A stretch of 64,000 nucleotides of DNA from Dysgonomonas sp. 511. Lineage in GTDB: Bacteria > Bacteroidota > Bacteroidia > Bacteroidales > Dysgonomonadaceae. The DNA lies in the NCBI RefSeq assembly GCF_010501105.1, contig NZ_QVMQ01000014.1, positions 1-64,000 on the forward strand, read 5' to 3'. The notes beneath the pieces are model-generated. The model was not told the DNA's origin, searched no databases, and saw nothing but the letters and a program-made list of their open reading frames with translations. Shown piece after piece: positions 28,216 to 37,763 of this stretch (position 1 is its first letter; each line of letters begins with the position of its first letter). The position numbers were made by a program, and so were the translations under genes.

Positions 28216-28237
28216 TTATTTGTGGTTGTCTGTTTTA

Positions 28238-28819
28238 TTAACCGTTGTTTTTAGCGGCAAGACCTCTTGCTGCACGTGTTAATTGAACGCGGCAAACAAC
28301 TGCATTTTTTGCATTAAGCAATTCCAGATTATCGAAGCTGAGTTCACCCACTTGTACCGATTTTCCAAGAGCAAGCCCTGTTACGTCGATATGCAGTTTC
28401 TCAGGCACTTTGTCGTACATAGCTTTTACTTTCAGCTTGCGAAGGTCGAGAGATAGTTTACCCCCTGCTTTCACACCTTCTGCCAATCCGTCGAGAACAA
28501 CAGGTACGTCTATTACGATAGGCTTGCTGTCGAACACTTGCAGGAAGTCTAAGTGAAGTACTGCATCTGTTACCGGATGGAATTGTATATCTTTCAAGAT
28601 AGCTTTGTAAGAATTGCTTCCTACTGTCAGGTTTACCAGAAATATTTCAGGAGTATAGATCAGTTTTCTCACATCGCTGTTTGTCACAGTGAAGTGTACT
28701 GCTTCTTTGCTTTCTCCGCCATATATTATCGCAGGGATTTTGTCTTCTTTGCGGAATGCTTTTGTTGCTTTCTTGCCAATGGCTTCTCTTAGTTCACCTT
28801 TTAGTTCGAATGTTTTCAT
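28238..28819 (-). CDS. rplY: 50S ribosomal protein L25 (CTC/TL5 type)
   Basis: A 193-residue L25 of the long CTC/TL5 form: the N-terminal 5S-rRNA-binding domain plus the C-terminal TL5 beta-domain. The start is placed at the ATG at 28819 (MKTFELKGELREAIGKKATK). A TTG/ATG extension of nine residues upstream is not family-like. Typical blocks are RKEDKIPAIIYGG, KAILKDIQFHPVTDAVLHLD and VDVPVVLDGLAEGVKAGG-like text. The end ARGLAAKNNG is basic. A -7-like box lies about 80 bases upstream. Confidence 0.95.
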   Translation of the reverse strand: MKTFELKGELREAIGKKATKAFRKEDKIPAIIYGGESKEAVHFTVTNSDVRKLIYTPEIFLVNLTVGSNSYKAILKDIQFHPVTDAVLHLDFLQVFDSKPIVIDVPVVLDGLAEGVKAGGKLSLDLRKLKVKAMYDKVPEKLHIDVTGLALGKSVQVGELSFDNLELLNAKNAVVCRVQLTRAARGLAAKNNG

Positions 28820-28899
28820 TTTGTTTTTATTAAATGTGTTACTCAAATAAAGTTTTGCTTCTTTATCCCCATCACACGTACGGGCTTATAAAAGCGGTG

Positions 28900-28907
28900 C
28901 AAAGGTA
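28900..28907 (-). promoter_or_regulatory. Putative -7 box for rplY-pth-hslR
   Basis: The minus strand reads TACCTTTG, matching TAnnTTTG, about 80 bases before the rplY ATG and inside the otherwise featureless 28820-29116 spacer. No -33 TTTG at normal spacing. Confidence 0.42.
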
Positions 28908-29116
28908 ATATTTCCTGTTGGTTTTTCCTAATTTATACCTCAAAAGAAAAAGGCAAACTCATGAAATTTATCCGAACTCAATTCTGGGCTTGTAGGGGCG
29001 AATTATCATTCACTAGTGTCCACTAAAAGTTATTAACGAGAATGTAATTATTTGATATGGAGAGGCCATCTCATCATTGTGACACACCCTCTTTTTTAGT
29101 CTCATCGGCTGTGGAA

Positions 29117-29602
29117 TTATATTTTGTTCCCCAATATTTGGGTTACTTGTTGCAGGTAAAAAGCGTCTGTCTGGTCGAAATGAGATAATTGGTCGCTATC
29201 TATATCAAGAATGGCAAATATCTCCTTCCTGTCGTCAAATAGTGGGACTACAATTTCCGACCGCGAATTGGCATCGCAAGCGATATGTCCGGGAAACTGT
29301 TCTACGTCTTCTACTATTACGATACGCTGTTCTTTCCATGCTGTGCCGCATACCCCTTTACCATGGTTGATACGTGTGCAGGCTATTGTTCCTTGAAAGG
29401 GTCCAAGCACCAGTTGATCTTGCTTTACGATATAAAAACCTACCCAGAAAAACCCGAAAGCCTGTTTCAAGGCTGCTGCTGTATTGGCATAGTTGGCTAC
29501 AACGTCATTTTCGCCTTCCAGCAGGGCTCTCAGTTGCGGAAGTAGTTGCTTATACTTTTCCTCCTTCGATATGTCGTTGTTTACAATAAGAGATTCACTC
29601 AT
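29117..29602 (-). CDS. msrC: Free methionine-(R)-sulfoxide reductase (GAF domain)
   Basis: A 161-residue single GAF-domain protein. I choose the ATG at 29602 (MSESLIVNNDIS) over an upstream ATG, since the extra 43 residues overlap gmhA and are not family-like. The free-Met-R-SO reductase signature is complete: FGFFWVGFYIVKQDQLVLGP, FQGTIACTRINHGKGVCG, FPGHIACDANSRSEIVVPL and LDIDSDQLSHFD. The three Cys positions used in the YebR/fRMsr reaction cycle are present (in IACTRI, GVCG and HIACD). The enzyme reduces free oxidised methionine using thioredoxin. It starts 6 bases after gmhA. Confidence 0.9.
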   Translation of the reverse strand: MSESLIVNNDISKEEKYKQLLPQLRALLEGENDVVANYANTAAALKQAFGFFWVGFYIVKQDQLVLGPFQGTIACTRINHGKGVCGTAWKEQRIVIVEDVEQFPGHIACDANSRSEIVVPLFDDRKEIFAILDIDSDQLSHFDQTDAFYLQQVTQILGNKI

Positions 29603-29607
29603 TGTCT

Positions 29608-30201
29608 TTATGGTTTGAGATGACCGAAAAGGCGTTCTTCCACAATGCAGCATAGTATATGCCCTATCAATATATGCGATTCTTGTATTCTTGGAGTTTC
29701 CATCGAGGGGACTTTTATACACAGGTCGCATTTCCCGGCGGTTTTGCCTCCAGTTTGTCCGGTAAAGACAATAGTCTTAACTCCTTTTTCTTTACAGGCG
29801 TCCAAAGCTTCGAGTATATTGGCTGAGTTTCCCGATGTGGTAATTCCTATAAATACATCTCCATTGTTGCCATGTGCCTGTATTTGTCTGGCAAACAGCT
29901 TGTCGAAACCGTAATCGTTGCCAATGGCAGTCATTATAGATGTGTCGGTAGACAAGGATATGGAAGGTAGGGCAGGGCGGTCGAAATAGAACCGGCTTAC
30001 AAATTCTCCGGCTATGTGTTGCGCGTCGGCGGCACTGCCTCCGTTTCCGGCCAGAAGCGTTTTCTTTCCGTCCTTATATGCAGTGGTTATTATATCGGCA
30101 GCCGATTGTATATCTGCCAGCAATCCTGTATCGGTTAATATGAGTTCTTTTACCGAAATAGATTCTCTTATTTGTTGGGTTATTGTATCTATAGCTTGCA
30201 T
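29608..30201 (-). CDS. gmhA: Phosphoheptose isomerase (SIS domain)
   Basis: A 197-residue SIS-domain protein matching GmhA, which converts sedoheptulose-7-phosphate to D-glycero-manno-heptose-7-phosphate for LPS core or other heptose glycans. Motifs are LLAGNGGSAADAQHIAGEF, FVSRFYFDRPALPSISLS, GITTSGNSANILEAL and the C-terminal TPRIQESHILIGHILC with the active-site Glu and His. Length matches the family (190-200). No other heptose gene is nearby. It is the first gene of a two-gene unit with msrC. Confidence 0.93.
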   Translation of the reverse strand: MQAIDTITQQIRESISVKELILTDTGLLADIQSAADIITTAYKDGKKTLLAGNGGSAADAQHIAGEFVSRFYFDRPALPSISLSTDTSIMTAIGNDYGFDKLFARQIQAHGNNGDVFIGITTSGNSANILEALDACKEKGVKTIVFTGQTGGKTAGKCDLCIKVPSMETPRIQESHILIGHILCCIVEERLFGHLKP

Positions 30202-30217
30202 AAAAATAGTTTTAAAA

Positions 30218-30225
30218 CAAAGATA
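30218..30225 (-). promoter_or_regulatory. Putative -7 box for gmhA-msrC
   Basis: The minus strand reads TATCTTTG, a TAnnTTTG match, 16 bases before the gmhA ATG. That would give a very short leader. It overlaps the end of the IS remnant, so the remnant's edge lies right at this promoter. Confidence 0.42.
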
Positions 30226-30237
30226 GTATTTTGTATT

Positions 30238-30415
30238 TTACCTTTTAGGAAAAAGTATATATTTATAGTAATATTCACTCGTGGTGCATTTAGATAATAA
30301 ATCTCTTTGGTAGTCAACACTTAAATAGCCTTTATCTCCTAAAACCATACAATCTTTATACATCGATTTAATGTTTTTTAGATAGTGAATATCGTGTATG
30401 GAAGCCTCTGTCAAG
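30238..30415 (-). pseudogene. IS982-family transposase C-terminal remnant
   Basis: On the minus strand an open stretch ending at TAA 30238-30240 translates as LTEASIHDIHYLKNIKSMYK followed by DCMVLGDKGYLSVDYQRDLL. This is the C-terminal catalytic region of IS982-type (DDE) transposases, with the GDKGYLS block. There is no N-terminal half: upstream the sequence changes abruptly into a tyrosine recombinase start. No ATG heads it. It is therefore a dead fragment. Too little flanking sequence is recognisable to place the IS terminal repeat. Confidence 0.75.
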
Positions 30416-30520
30416 TTGCGAGATATCGTATTTTTCTTAAATGAGTAACACGTATCTTTACATTATACAAACCATCAGCTTTTTATCATGCTCCTGAACT
30501 GTTGCTTTAAATGTTGCCAT
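30415..30520 (-). pseudogene. Tyrosine recombinase N-terminal remnant, frameshifted
   Basis: An ATG at 30520 starts MATFKATVQEHDKK; a one-base shift at the A-run then gives ADGLYNVKIRVTHLRKIRYL. Together these match the arm-binding N-terminus of Bacteroidetes integrases (MATFK..., GxYNVKIRVTHNRK). The match ends near 30415, where IS982-like sequence begins. The frameshift and truncation show it is non-functional. Confidence 0.7.
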
Positions 30521-31065
30521 GTTGTTGTGAAACTTTTGTGAAACAAAACACCGAAATACGGCAAATAAAGTTCGGAAAGTTCGGCGACATATACAAAAAA
30601 AGAGATTCGCAAATCATTGAAAATCTCTTAATTATATAATTTTTAGATAGTGATCCTCTTGGATCAACTATTTTATATCTTAAACCAATGTTTTTTAATA
30701 TTTTACAAAAATACTACTACATAGTCAGCAGTAGTTTAGTAGTTATTTTTGTCCTTATGTTGTCTCTCAAAATACCACTCTTGGCCTGGAGTTGACTGTT
30801 ATTCATGGCGTAAAGATAATTAAAATAATGTATTTTTATTCCGTCAGAACCATAGAATAAATATGACAAAATTGTACTCTGGTACTGAACAGTACAAAGG
30901 AATAGGTTTAGCATTCACTAAGAGGTGTAAAATAGACTAACTCAAATTTATGCCTAGTCAATTACTGGAATTTATTAATATAAGACTAAGAGAATTCACC
31001 GGATACAGATATCAATACTACACAAAAATGGATTATATTTGTATCAATATGATATAATTTTCTAA
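30521..31065. other. 545-base spacer left of the PUL regulator
   Basis: A/T-rich, with no credible gene. It contains a hairpin AAGAGATT/AATCTCTT (30600-30607 / 30622-30629), a palindrome TGATCC-TCTT-GGATCA (30651-30666) and an ACTACTA/TAGTAGT inverted repeat near 30712-30741. These may belong to the former mobile element or to control of the following regulator. A TATATTTG -7-like box lies at 31034-31041. Confidence 0.45.
31034..31041 (+). promoter_or_regulatory. Putative -7 box for the hybrid two-component regulator
   Basis: TATATTTG matches TAnnTTTG, 24 bases before the ATG of the regulator. No -33 element at standard spacing. Confidence 0.38.
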
Positions 31066-34000
31066 ATGTATAAAAACTTAATATACATAATTACCTTCCT
31101 CTTATTTAGTCCTGGCTTGTGGGGGCAAATATTAAATTATCAGGTATTTATAAATATTATTCCTAGTGCCGAGGTCTCTACAGTCAACAGCTTTGCGCAA
31201 GATAATCAAGGACTTATCTGGATTGGGACTAACAAAGGGCTTTTTAGTTATGACGGATATTCTGCCCAGCAACATTTTACATTTGGAGAAAAAAGTAATA
31301 CACTCATACATTCTATGTTAGTCTATGATGACTATTATTTACTACTGGCAACTGATAACGGCTTACTGATATATAATTATAAGACTGATCAGTATGAAGA
31401 AGATAATACAGATTTCCCCTCAGATATAAGAGCAATTACTATACGTGACAATATCCTTTGGATGGGAACACTCAACGGACTATTCAGATACAATTTAGAT
31501 ACAAAAAAACTAGAAAATATAAACAAACAAATTCATTCAGGACTTCCGCATAATACTATTTATTCCATCATAACAACACAGGACAATACATTATACATCG
31601 GAACATACAACGGGTTTTGTAAGTATATCCCCGAATCTGACAACTTTGAAATAATATCCTTGCCTGTAGACAACAAAAGGAGTAACCAGTTTATAAACTC
31701 ATTGCTGGAGGACACAAATACCCGGAATATATGGATAGGCACAGAAGGTGCATTATACAAGTATTCACCAGATAAAAACGAAATAGAAGAAATCAGTTTC
31801 TTCCACAACAACTCTATAAAATCATTGGCTATCGACGGGGATAATAACCTGATGTTAGCTACAGACAATGGTTTGTACACATATAATCATATAGATAAGA
31901 GTACTAGTCATTTTGTACATGACTCCAGAAACAATAGATCGCTTAGCAATAATATTATATGGGGGATATTTGCTGATAAAGAAAAAAATATCTGGCTGGG
32001 TACCGATTATGGCATTTCTTTAGCGCGCAACAATAAGTCTTTACAATCAATACCTATTTCACAAATCACCGGTATTGGCGATGGCAACCGATTTCATTCC
32101 ATCTTTAAAGATTCGCGAGGTAACTATTGGTTTGGAGGAACAAACGGCTTGATACTTTCTCCTTCGTTAACCGAGCGTACTGATAATGCAATATGGTATA
32201 GAATGGGAGACTCGAAATATCCTATATCTCACAACCGTATCAGGCATATATATGAAGATAAAGATAACAACCTGTGGGTAGCTACCGATGGAAGCATTAA
32301 CAGGTATGATTATCAGAGAAAGCAATTTGTGCACTACACGATAGTTGATAGTACAAATACCCTGAACTCAAACTGGGCATACCATCTCTTTGAAGATGAT
32401 AAAGGCCAATTATGGATCGCTACCTGTCTTGGGGGGATATTTGTTGTAAATAAAAACCGTTTATTAAATTCGTCTGGTAATTATGTTGCCGAAATGAATT
32501 ATTCTACCAGAAATGGGTTGTCGGGTAATTTTATCAACCAAATTATACCTGATTACTCCGGCAATGTATGGGTATTACTTTACAATAACGGAATCAATAA
32601 AATAAATACGAATACCCACTCTGTTGAAAAGTTTTCGATAGAACAAGGAACAAATAATGAGAATCCCAATTATGTAATATGTGATGACGAAGGCTTCCTT
32701 TGGGGAGGTTATCGTGGTGGGTTGGCGCGAATAGATACGAGAGATAACAGCACGAATTATATTAAATTTGATAATTTCAGCAATAGTGAAATACTTTCTC
32801 TGATTGAGGTCGGTAATAATATATGGATTTCAACGACGGAAGGCCTTTGGGTATTGGACAAGAAAACAAATGGCGTAAAAAGACTGAATATCACCAATAA
32901 ATCTTTTACATGCTTTTTCTTTGATAAAGATGTAAACAAAATATACATGGGAGGAGTCGATGAATTCACTGTTTTGTCGCCGGATATACAATATGAGAAT
33001 TTCACAGGTTCACAACTCATACTCACCGCTCTTTATATTAACGATAACTTATTCCAGCCAACGACCGCCCAAGAGGGTAATAGTATCCGTTATTTGGATG
33101 AGATAGAATTGGATTACAATCAAAATAACTTGGCTTTCGAATTCTCGGATTTAATCTATTCGGAAGAGGAGGCGGGGAAATTTGTTTATAAACTGGAGGG
33201 TGCTGACACAGATTGGAATACAATCAGACAAAATATTAATCGTATAAACTATACAAATCTGGAATATGGGAACTACAAGCTGCTAATAAGCCGTCTGGAT
33301 TCTTCGGGGAAACCATCGGATATTTCACGTACCTTTTCCATACGCATAAATCCGCCGTGGTATTATACGTTATGGGCAAAATGTATCTATGCAATCTTGC
33401 TGTTAGCCCTTATCGTGTGGATTCTCAATTTCTTCCGAGTACGGAACAATTTGAGAATTGAGCGGATAGAAAAAGAAAAGACTGTTGAATTGACAAACCT
33501 CAAGATAGATTTCTTTACTAATGTTTCCCATGAATTTAAGACACCTCTGAGCCTTATTATAGCGCCAGTCAGCAAATTATTGTTGGAGACAAAAGACGCT
33601 TCGAAGAAGCGGCTGTTAGAGAATGTACAGCATAATGCACTGAAGTTAAATTCCCTTATACGGCAGGTGCTGGAATTTAACCGAACCGATAGTATATCCA
33701 ACATCAGCCTGATGTTGTCTAAAGTAGAGTTTGTCGAATTTGCCAAAAGTCTTTATTCTATTTATCAGGAAGGATATAAAGATAAAAATCTGAATTTCTC
33801 TTTTCATACCAATCAAGAAAAGATATTTATCAACATAGATGTACTGAAAATTGAGTCTGTATTGAATAACCTCTTGTCCAATGCGTGCAAATACACGAAA
33901 GAGGGTGGTCGTATAGACTTCGCTTTGAATTATAAATATGATGAAAAAGTACTGGATATTATCCTTTCCGATCAGGGAATTGGTATACCTTCCAACGAAA

Positions 34001-34986
34001 TTCCGTATATCTTCGAACGTTATTACCAGACCACCAAAACTGCAGGAAACAAAGAAGGTACAGGTATTGGTCTTTATTTAGCAAAAACTTATACTGAACA
34101 GCATGGAGGTAAAATACATATAGAGTCGGAGGACGATAAAGGAACTACTATCACCATCTCTTTGCCCGTTTCTGTAGAAGAAAATGATATTTGCAATGAA
34201 CAAGTGGAGATTTTTGCAGATAAAAACAGCCCTCTGGTATTGATTGTGGATGATAACCCTGAGATTGCTGATTTTATCGGTCAGACATTATCCCGTAGAT
34301 ACAGGTGCATGATTGCCCATAATGGCAAAATGGGACTGGAAATGGCAATAAATAATATTCCCGATTTGATAGTTGCCGATATAATGATGCCAGTGATGGA
34401 TGGCCTCGAAATGAGTCGCAGAATCAGGAAAAATATACCGACTTCAACTATTCCAATCATTTTGCTCACAGCAAAGGATGATAAAAGCACCGAATTGGAA
34501 AGTATAAATCTGAACGTAGATGCATTTATTTCCAAACCATTCGATCCGGAACTGTTGCTCTCGCGTGCAGACCAGCTACTGAAAAGTAAACAGCAGATAG
34601 AAACTAAATTAAGAATAGAATCGATAGATACTCCTAAAGAAATAGAAGCCGTTTCTCCGGATGAGAGACTCCTTTCAGAGATTATTCAGATAATTGAAAA
34701 TAAAATTGCCGACCCTGATCTGAATGTAAATTCACTTAGTACGATTTCAGGGATTGGTTCTAAACAGATTTATCGTAAAATAAAGCAACTTACCGGTCTG
34801 TCTCCTGTAGAATATATAAGGTCTATACGGCTGAAAAAAGCCGCCATGTTACTATCACAAAATAAATTTACGGTGGCAGAGGTTATGTATATGGTAGGTT
34901 TCTCCAATCATTCTTATTTCTCCAAATGTTTCCAGTCAGAGTTTGGTAAGACTCCACGACAATTTATGGACGACACTTTAATGTAA
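31066..34986 (+). CDS. Hybrid two-component system sensor/regulator (HTCS)
   Basis: A 1306-residue one-protein two-component system. It has a signal peptide (about 1-21) and a periplasmic beta-propeller sensor made of repeated WxGTxxGL-like units (DNGLLIYN, ILWMGTLNGLFRY, NIWLGTDYGISLA). A Y_Y_Y domain follows (about 688-765), then a membrane helix at about 770-790 (IYAILLLALIVWILNFF). The cytoplasmic part has HisKA with phospho-acceptor His822 (NVSHEFKTPLS), HATPase with NLLSNACKYT and GTGIGLYLAK, a receiver with Asp1105 (IVADIMMPVMDG), and an AraC-type DNA-binding end (1200-1306). HTCS proteins bind a specific oligosaccharide and switch on the adjacent PUL; here the ligand is probably a galacto-oligosaccharide. 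Confidence 0.93.
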   Translation: MYKNLIYIITFLLFSPGLWGQILNYQVFINIIPSAEVSTVNSFAQDNQGLIWIGTNKGLFSYDGYSAQQHFTFGEKSNTLIHSMLVYDDYYLLLATDNGLLIYNYKTDQYEEDNTDFPSDIRAITIRDNILWMGTLNGLFRYNLDTKKLENINKQIHSGLPHNTIYSIITTQDNTLYIGTYNGFCKYIPESDNFEIISLPVDNKRSNQFINSLLEDTNTRNIWIGTEGALYKYSPDKNEIEEISFFHNNSIKSLAIDGDNNLMLATDNGLYTYNHIDKSTSHFVHDSRNNRSLSNNIIWGIFADKEKNIWLGTDYGISLARNNKSLQSIPISQITGIGDGNRFHSIFKDSRGNYWFGGTNGLILSPSLTERTDNAIWYRMGDSKYPISHNRIRHIYEDKDNNLWVATDGSINRYDYQRKQFVHYTIVDSTNTLNSNWAYHLFEDDKGQLWIATCLGGIFVVNKNRLLNSSGNYVAEMNYSTRNGLSGNFINQIIPDYSGNVWVLLYNNGINKINTNTHSVEKFSIEQGTNNENPNYVICDDEGFLWGGYRGGLARIDTRDNSTNYIKFDNFSNSEILSLIEVGNNIWISTTEGLWVLDKKTNGVKRLNITNKSFTCFFFDKDVNKIYMGGVDEFTVLSPDIQYENFTGSQLILTALYINDNLFQPTTAQEGNSIRYLDEIELDYNQNNLAFEFSDLIYSEEEAGKFVYKLEGADTDWNTIRQNINRINYTNLEYGNYKLLISRLDSSGKPSDISRTFSIRINPPWYYTLWAKCIYAILLLALIVWILNFFRVRNNLRIERIEKEKTVELTNLKIDFFTNVSHEFKTPLSLIIAPVSKLLLETKDASKKRLLENVQHNALKLNSLIRQVLEFNRTDSISNISLMLSKVEFVEFAKSLYSIYQEGYKDKNLNFSFHTNQEKIFINIDVLKIESVLNNLLSNACKYTKEGGRIDFALNYKYDEKVLDIILSDQGIGIPSNEIPYIFERYYQTTKTAGNKEGTGIGLYLAKTYTEQHGGKIHIESEDDKGTTITISLPVSVEENDICNEQVEIFADKNSPLVLIVDDNPEIADFIGQTLSRRYRCMIAHNGKMGLEMAINNIPDLIVADIMMPVMDGLEMSRRIRKNIPTSTIPIILLTAKDDKSTELESINLNVDAFISKPFDPELLLSRADQLLKSKQQIETKLRIESIDTPKEIEAVSPDERLLSEIIQIIENKIADPDLNVNSLSTISGIGSKQIYRKIKQLTGLSPVEYIRSIRLKKAAMLLSQNKFTVAEVMYMVGFSNHSYFSKCFQSEFGKTPRQFMDDTLM

Positions 34987-35151
34987 TTGTATATCAACGA
35001 TTTGTGTGCTCGAAGTCCAATTTGTTAAACATTTTGGATGTCCATTTTCTATCTATATCTGTCTAATTTGTGCCATATATCTACCCCATTAATCGGCTAA
35101 TTTTGCCTTATCCTTAAAGATAGGAAACACAAAATTTAACCGAGATTTACC

Positions 35152-37716
35152 ATGAGAATTTTTATTACAACACTATGTTGTTTATTGCTCACTTTATCCT
35201 TATGGGCACAGGAGTCACAAAATATTCCTACTATTTACATTGATAAATCAGGAGTGATGCGTTGGTCTGATACCCATCGAGAAGCATCCTTTTATGGTGT
35301 AAACTATACATTGCCGTTTGCACATGCTTACCGCGCAATGAACTATCTGGAAAAAGATCATAAGGAAGCCATCGACAGAGATGTATATCATTTTGCTCGT
35401 TTAGGTTTCAACGCTTACCGTATTCATGTGTGGGATGTGGAAATATCGGATGGTAAGGGAAACCTAATTGAGAACAACCACCTCGATTTGTTGGATTACC
35501 TCATAGCGAAGCTTCAAGAACGCAATATAAGGATACTGATAACAACTATGACAAACTTTGGAAATGGTTATCCTGAAAGGAATCAGGATACAGGAGCATT
35601 TTCATATCTGTACGATAAATGTAAAGTCCATAGCGATGAGAATGCAATTATAGCACAGGAAAATTATATCTCTCAATTTGTAACACACACAAATCCTTAT
35701 ACACAACTCTCATACATTAATGATCCTTTTATTGTCGGCTTCGAAATAAACAACGAACCATGCCATGCCGATACTCCTCAACAAACAGAAGATTACATTA
35801 ATAGAATGCTCACTGCTTTAAAGAAAACCGGGAATAAAAAGCCGGTATTCTACAATGTGAGCCACAATATGGACCATGTACAAGCGTATTACAACACTTC
35901 TATACAAGGTACAACATATCAATGGTACCCTATCGGATTAGTTGCCGGGCACACACGCAAAGGTAATTTCCTGCCTTATGTGGATAATTATAAGATATCG
36001 TTTTCGAACGTGAAAGGTTTTGACAAAAAAGCGAAAGCTGTCTACGAATTCGATCCTGCCGATATCACCTATTCGTATATGTATCCGGCTATGGCGCGTA
36101 CTTTTCGTTCGAATGGTTTTCAGTGGATTACACAATTTGCTTATGATCCGATAGATATGGCATGGGCAAATACGGAATACCAAACGCACTTTCTGAATCT
36201 GGCTTATACACCGAATAAGGCCATCAGTATGAAAATAGCAGCAGAAGTAACTTGTTCTGTTTCAATGAACAAGGAATATTCTCCGTACCCGAATGATACT
36301 ATATTCGATAACTTCCGAGTAAGTTACACTCAGGATTTGAGTGAACTGAATATCCCTGAGAAATTTTATTATTCGAATAATACATCAACCATTCCTGTAA
36401 ATGTTGAGAATCTGCAATCGATTGCCGGTTGCGGCAGTTCACCTATTGTCTCTTACGAAGGCACAGGCGCCTATTTTATCGACAGGTTGGAATCGGGATT
36501 ATGGCGACTAGAAGTAATGCCGGATGCAGTACAGATAAATGACCCGTTTGCAAAACCATCCTTAAATAAAGAAGTAGTAACTATCGCTTGGAATGAGTGG
36601 AATATGAAGGTTAGCCTTCCCGGTTTAGGTGAAGATTTTATAATTAGAACTATCAATGAAGGAAACAGTCATAATGGGTTATCAAAAGGTATTGGCTTTT
36701 CTATAAAACCGGGAGCCTATCTTCTTTGTAATAAAGATTATCAACCGATCAAGGACTGGAATGCATCTACAAAATGGGGCAATATAACCTTAGGCGAATA
36801 TGTTGCTCCTAAAGCTCATGCCAAAACATTTTCGGTGGTTCATAGTCCTGCGAAAATAGCTGAAGATAAGCAACCTCTGCAAATCGAGGCACAGATTGTG
36901 GGCCCGTCTTTTCCCGACTCCGTAATAGTTTATACGGATAAAATATCTTTTTGGTCGCAAAGCAATCCTTATGTAAAGATGGAGAGAGTGCATGGCTACA
37001 CATACAGAGCCTGTATTCCTGCAGATATGATAAAAGACGATAATCTGAAGTACAACATTATTGTTTGTAAAGATAATAAAAACATTACGTATCCTGAGGC
37101 AATAGAAGGTAATCCGTTGGATTGGGATTTTTACCGAAATAAATATTATGAAACTAGAATAGTTAATCCCGAAACTCCTGTTGAACTGGTGAAAATTACT
37201 GACGGATATAGCAATATTGAAACCTATGGCATACCCGAAAGCTCTTATATAACCGGAAAACTAACCGGGAATGATTTGACAGAAACTAACAGGATAAAAT
37301 ACACTTTCTCTATTAAAGATACAGATTCGCGTTTCTACTGGCGCAAATATATAAAAGATGAAGCTGTCGCACGGAAAACGGCTCTACAAAACTCCAAAGC
37401 TCTATATTTAAATATCAGCAATGCTAAGGGTATAGACAAACTTAAGGTAGGGTTTGTAACTTCCGATGGCTTTACCTACACTTCTGTTTTGAATCTTGAT
37501 AATAGAACAAATCTTTATAAAATTTCATTAGAAAGTTTGCAGCAAGACAAAACCGTATTGCTTCCTGCACCATACCCGGTATTTCTGGAACGCTATTTTG
37601 TGCCGGATACTAAAATTCCATTTAATGTAGAAAAGATAGAATCTATTATACTTTTCACTATTGATAGTATAGATGAAAAATCATCGGCGGAATTTGGAAA
37701 TATGTGGTTGAAATAA
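35152..37716 (+). CDS. Secreted clan GH-A glycoside hydrolase, possibly exo-beta-galactosidase (GH147-like)
   Basis: An 854-residue secreted enzyme with a signal peptide (CCLLLTLSLWAQ). The N-terminal ~400 residues look like a GH-A TIM barrel: the acid/base Glu202 in GFEINNEPCHAD (the Asn-Glu pair of clan GH-A) and a candidate nucleophile Glu299 in AVYEFDPAD. The C-terminal half is beta-rich accessory structure. I cannot assign the family with certainty. The length, PUL position next to SusC and neighbouring galactan enzymes suggest GH147, described from memory as exo-beta-1,4-galactosidases of Bacteroides galactan loci. A GH5- or GH2-related outlier is the alternative. It directly follows the regulator and precedes susC by 47 bases. 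Confidence 0.65.
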   Translation: MRIFITTLCCLLLTLSLWAQESQNIPTIYIDKSGVMRWSDTHREASFYGVNYTLPFAHAYRAMNYLEKDHKEAIDRDVYHFARLGFNAYRIHVWDVEISDGKGNLIENNHLDLLDYLIAKLQERNIRILITTMTNFGNGYPERNQDTGAFSYLYDKCKVHSDENAIIAQENYISQFVTHTNPYTQLSYINDPFIVGFEINNEPCHADTPQQTEDYINRMLTALKKTGNKKPVFYNVSHNMDHVQAYYNTSIQGTTYQWYPIGLVAGHTRKGNFLPYVDNYKISFSNVKGFDKKAKAVYEFDPADITYSYMYPAMARTFRSNGFQWITQFAYDPIDMAWANTEYQTHFLNLAYTPNKAISMKIAAEVTCSVSMNKEYSPYPNDTIFDNFRVSYTQDLSELNIPEKFYYSNNTSTIPVNVENLQSIAGCGSSPIVSYEGTGAYFIDRLESGLWRLEVMPDAVQINDPFAKPSLNKEVVTIAWNEWNMKVSLPGLGEDFIIRTINEGNSHNGLSKGIGFSIKPGAYLLCNKDYQPIKDWNASTKWGNITLGEYVAPKAHAKTFSVVHSPAKIAEDKQPLQIEAQIVGPSFPDSVIVYTDKISFWSQSNPYVKMERVHGYTYRACIPADMIKDDNLKYNIIVCKDNKNITYPEAIEGNPLDWDFYRNKYYETRIVNPETPVELVKITDGYSNIETYGIPESSYITGKLTGNDLTETNRIKYTFSIKDTDSRFYWRKYIKDEAVARKTALQNSKALYLNISNAKGIDKLKVGFVTSDGFTYTSVLNLDNRTNLYKISLESLQQDKTVLLPAPYPVFLERYFVPDTKIPFNVEKIESIILFTIDSIDEKSSAEFGNMWLK

Positions 37717-37763
37717 TATCAACATTATATAAAATAATTACCTTAATTAAATAATTTTAAGAC

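Noticed and set aside
28980..29110. GTGTCCACTA-type sequence that looked like the edge of an insertion sequence
   Set aside because: No matching inverted partner, target duplication or transposase code nearby.
30717..30914. 65-codon minus-strand frame in the spacer before the PUL regulator
   Set aside because: No recognisable motif, starts inside A/T-rich sequence and lies in a decayed mobile-element region; not supported as a gene.
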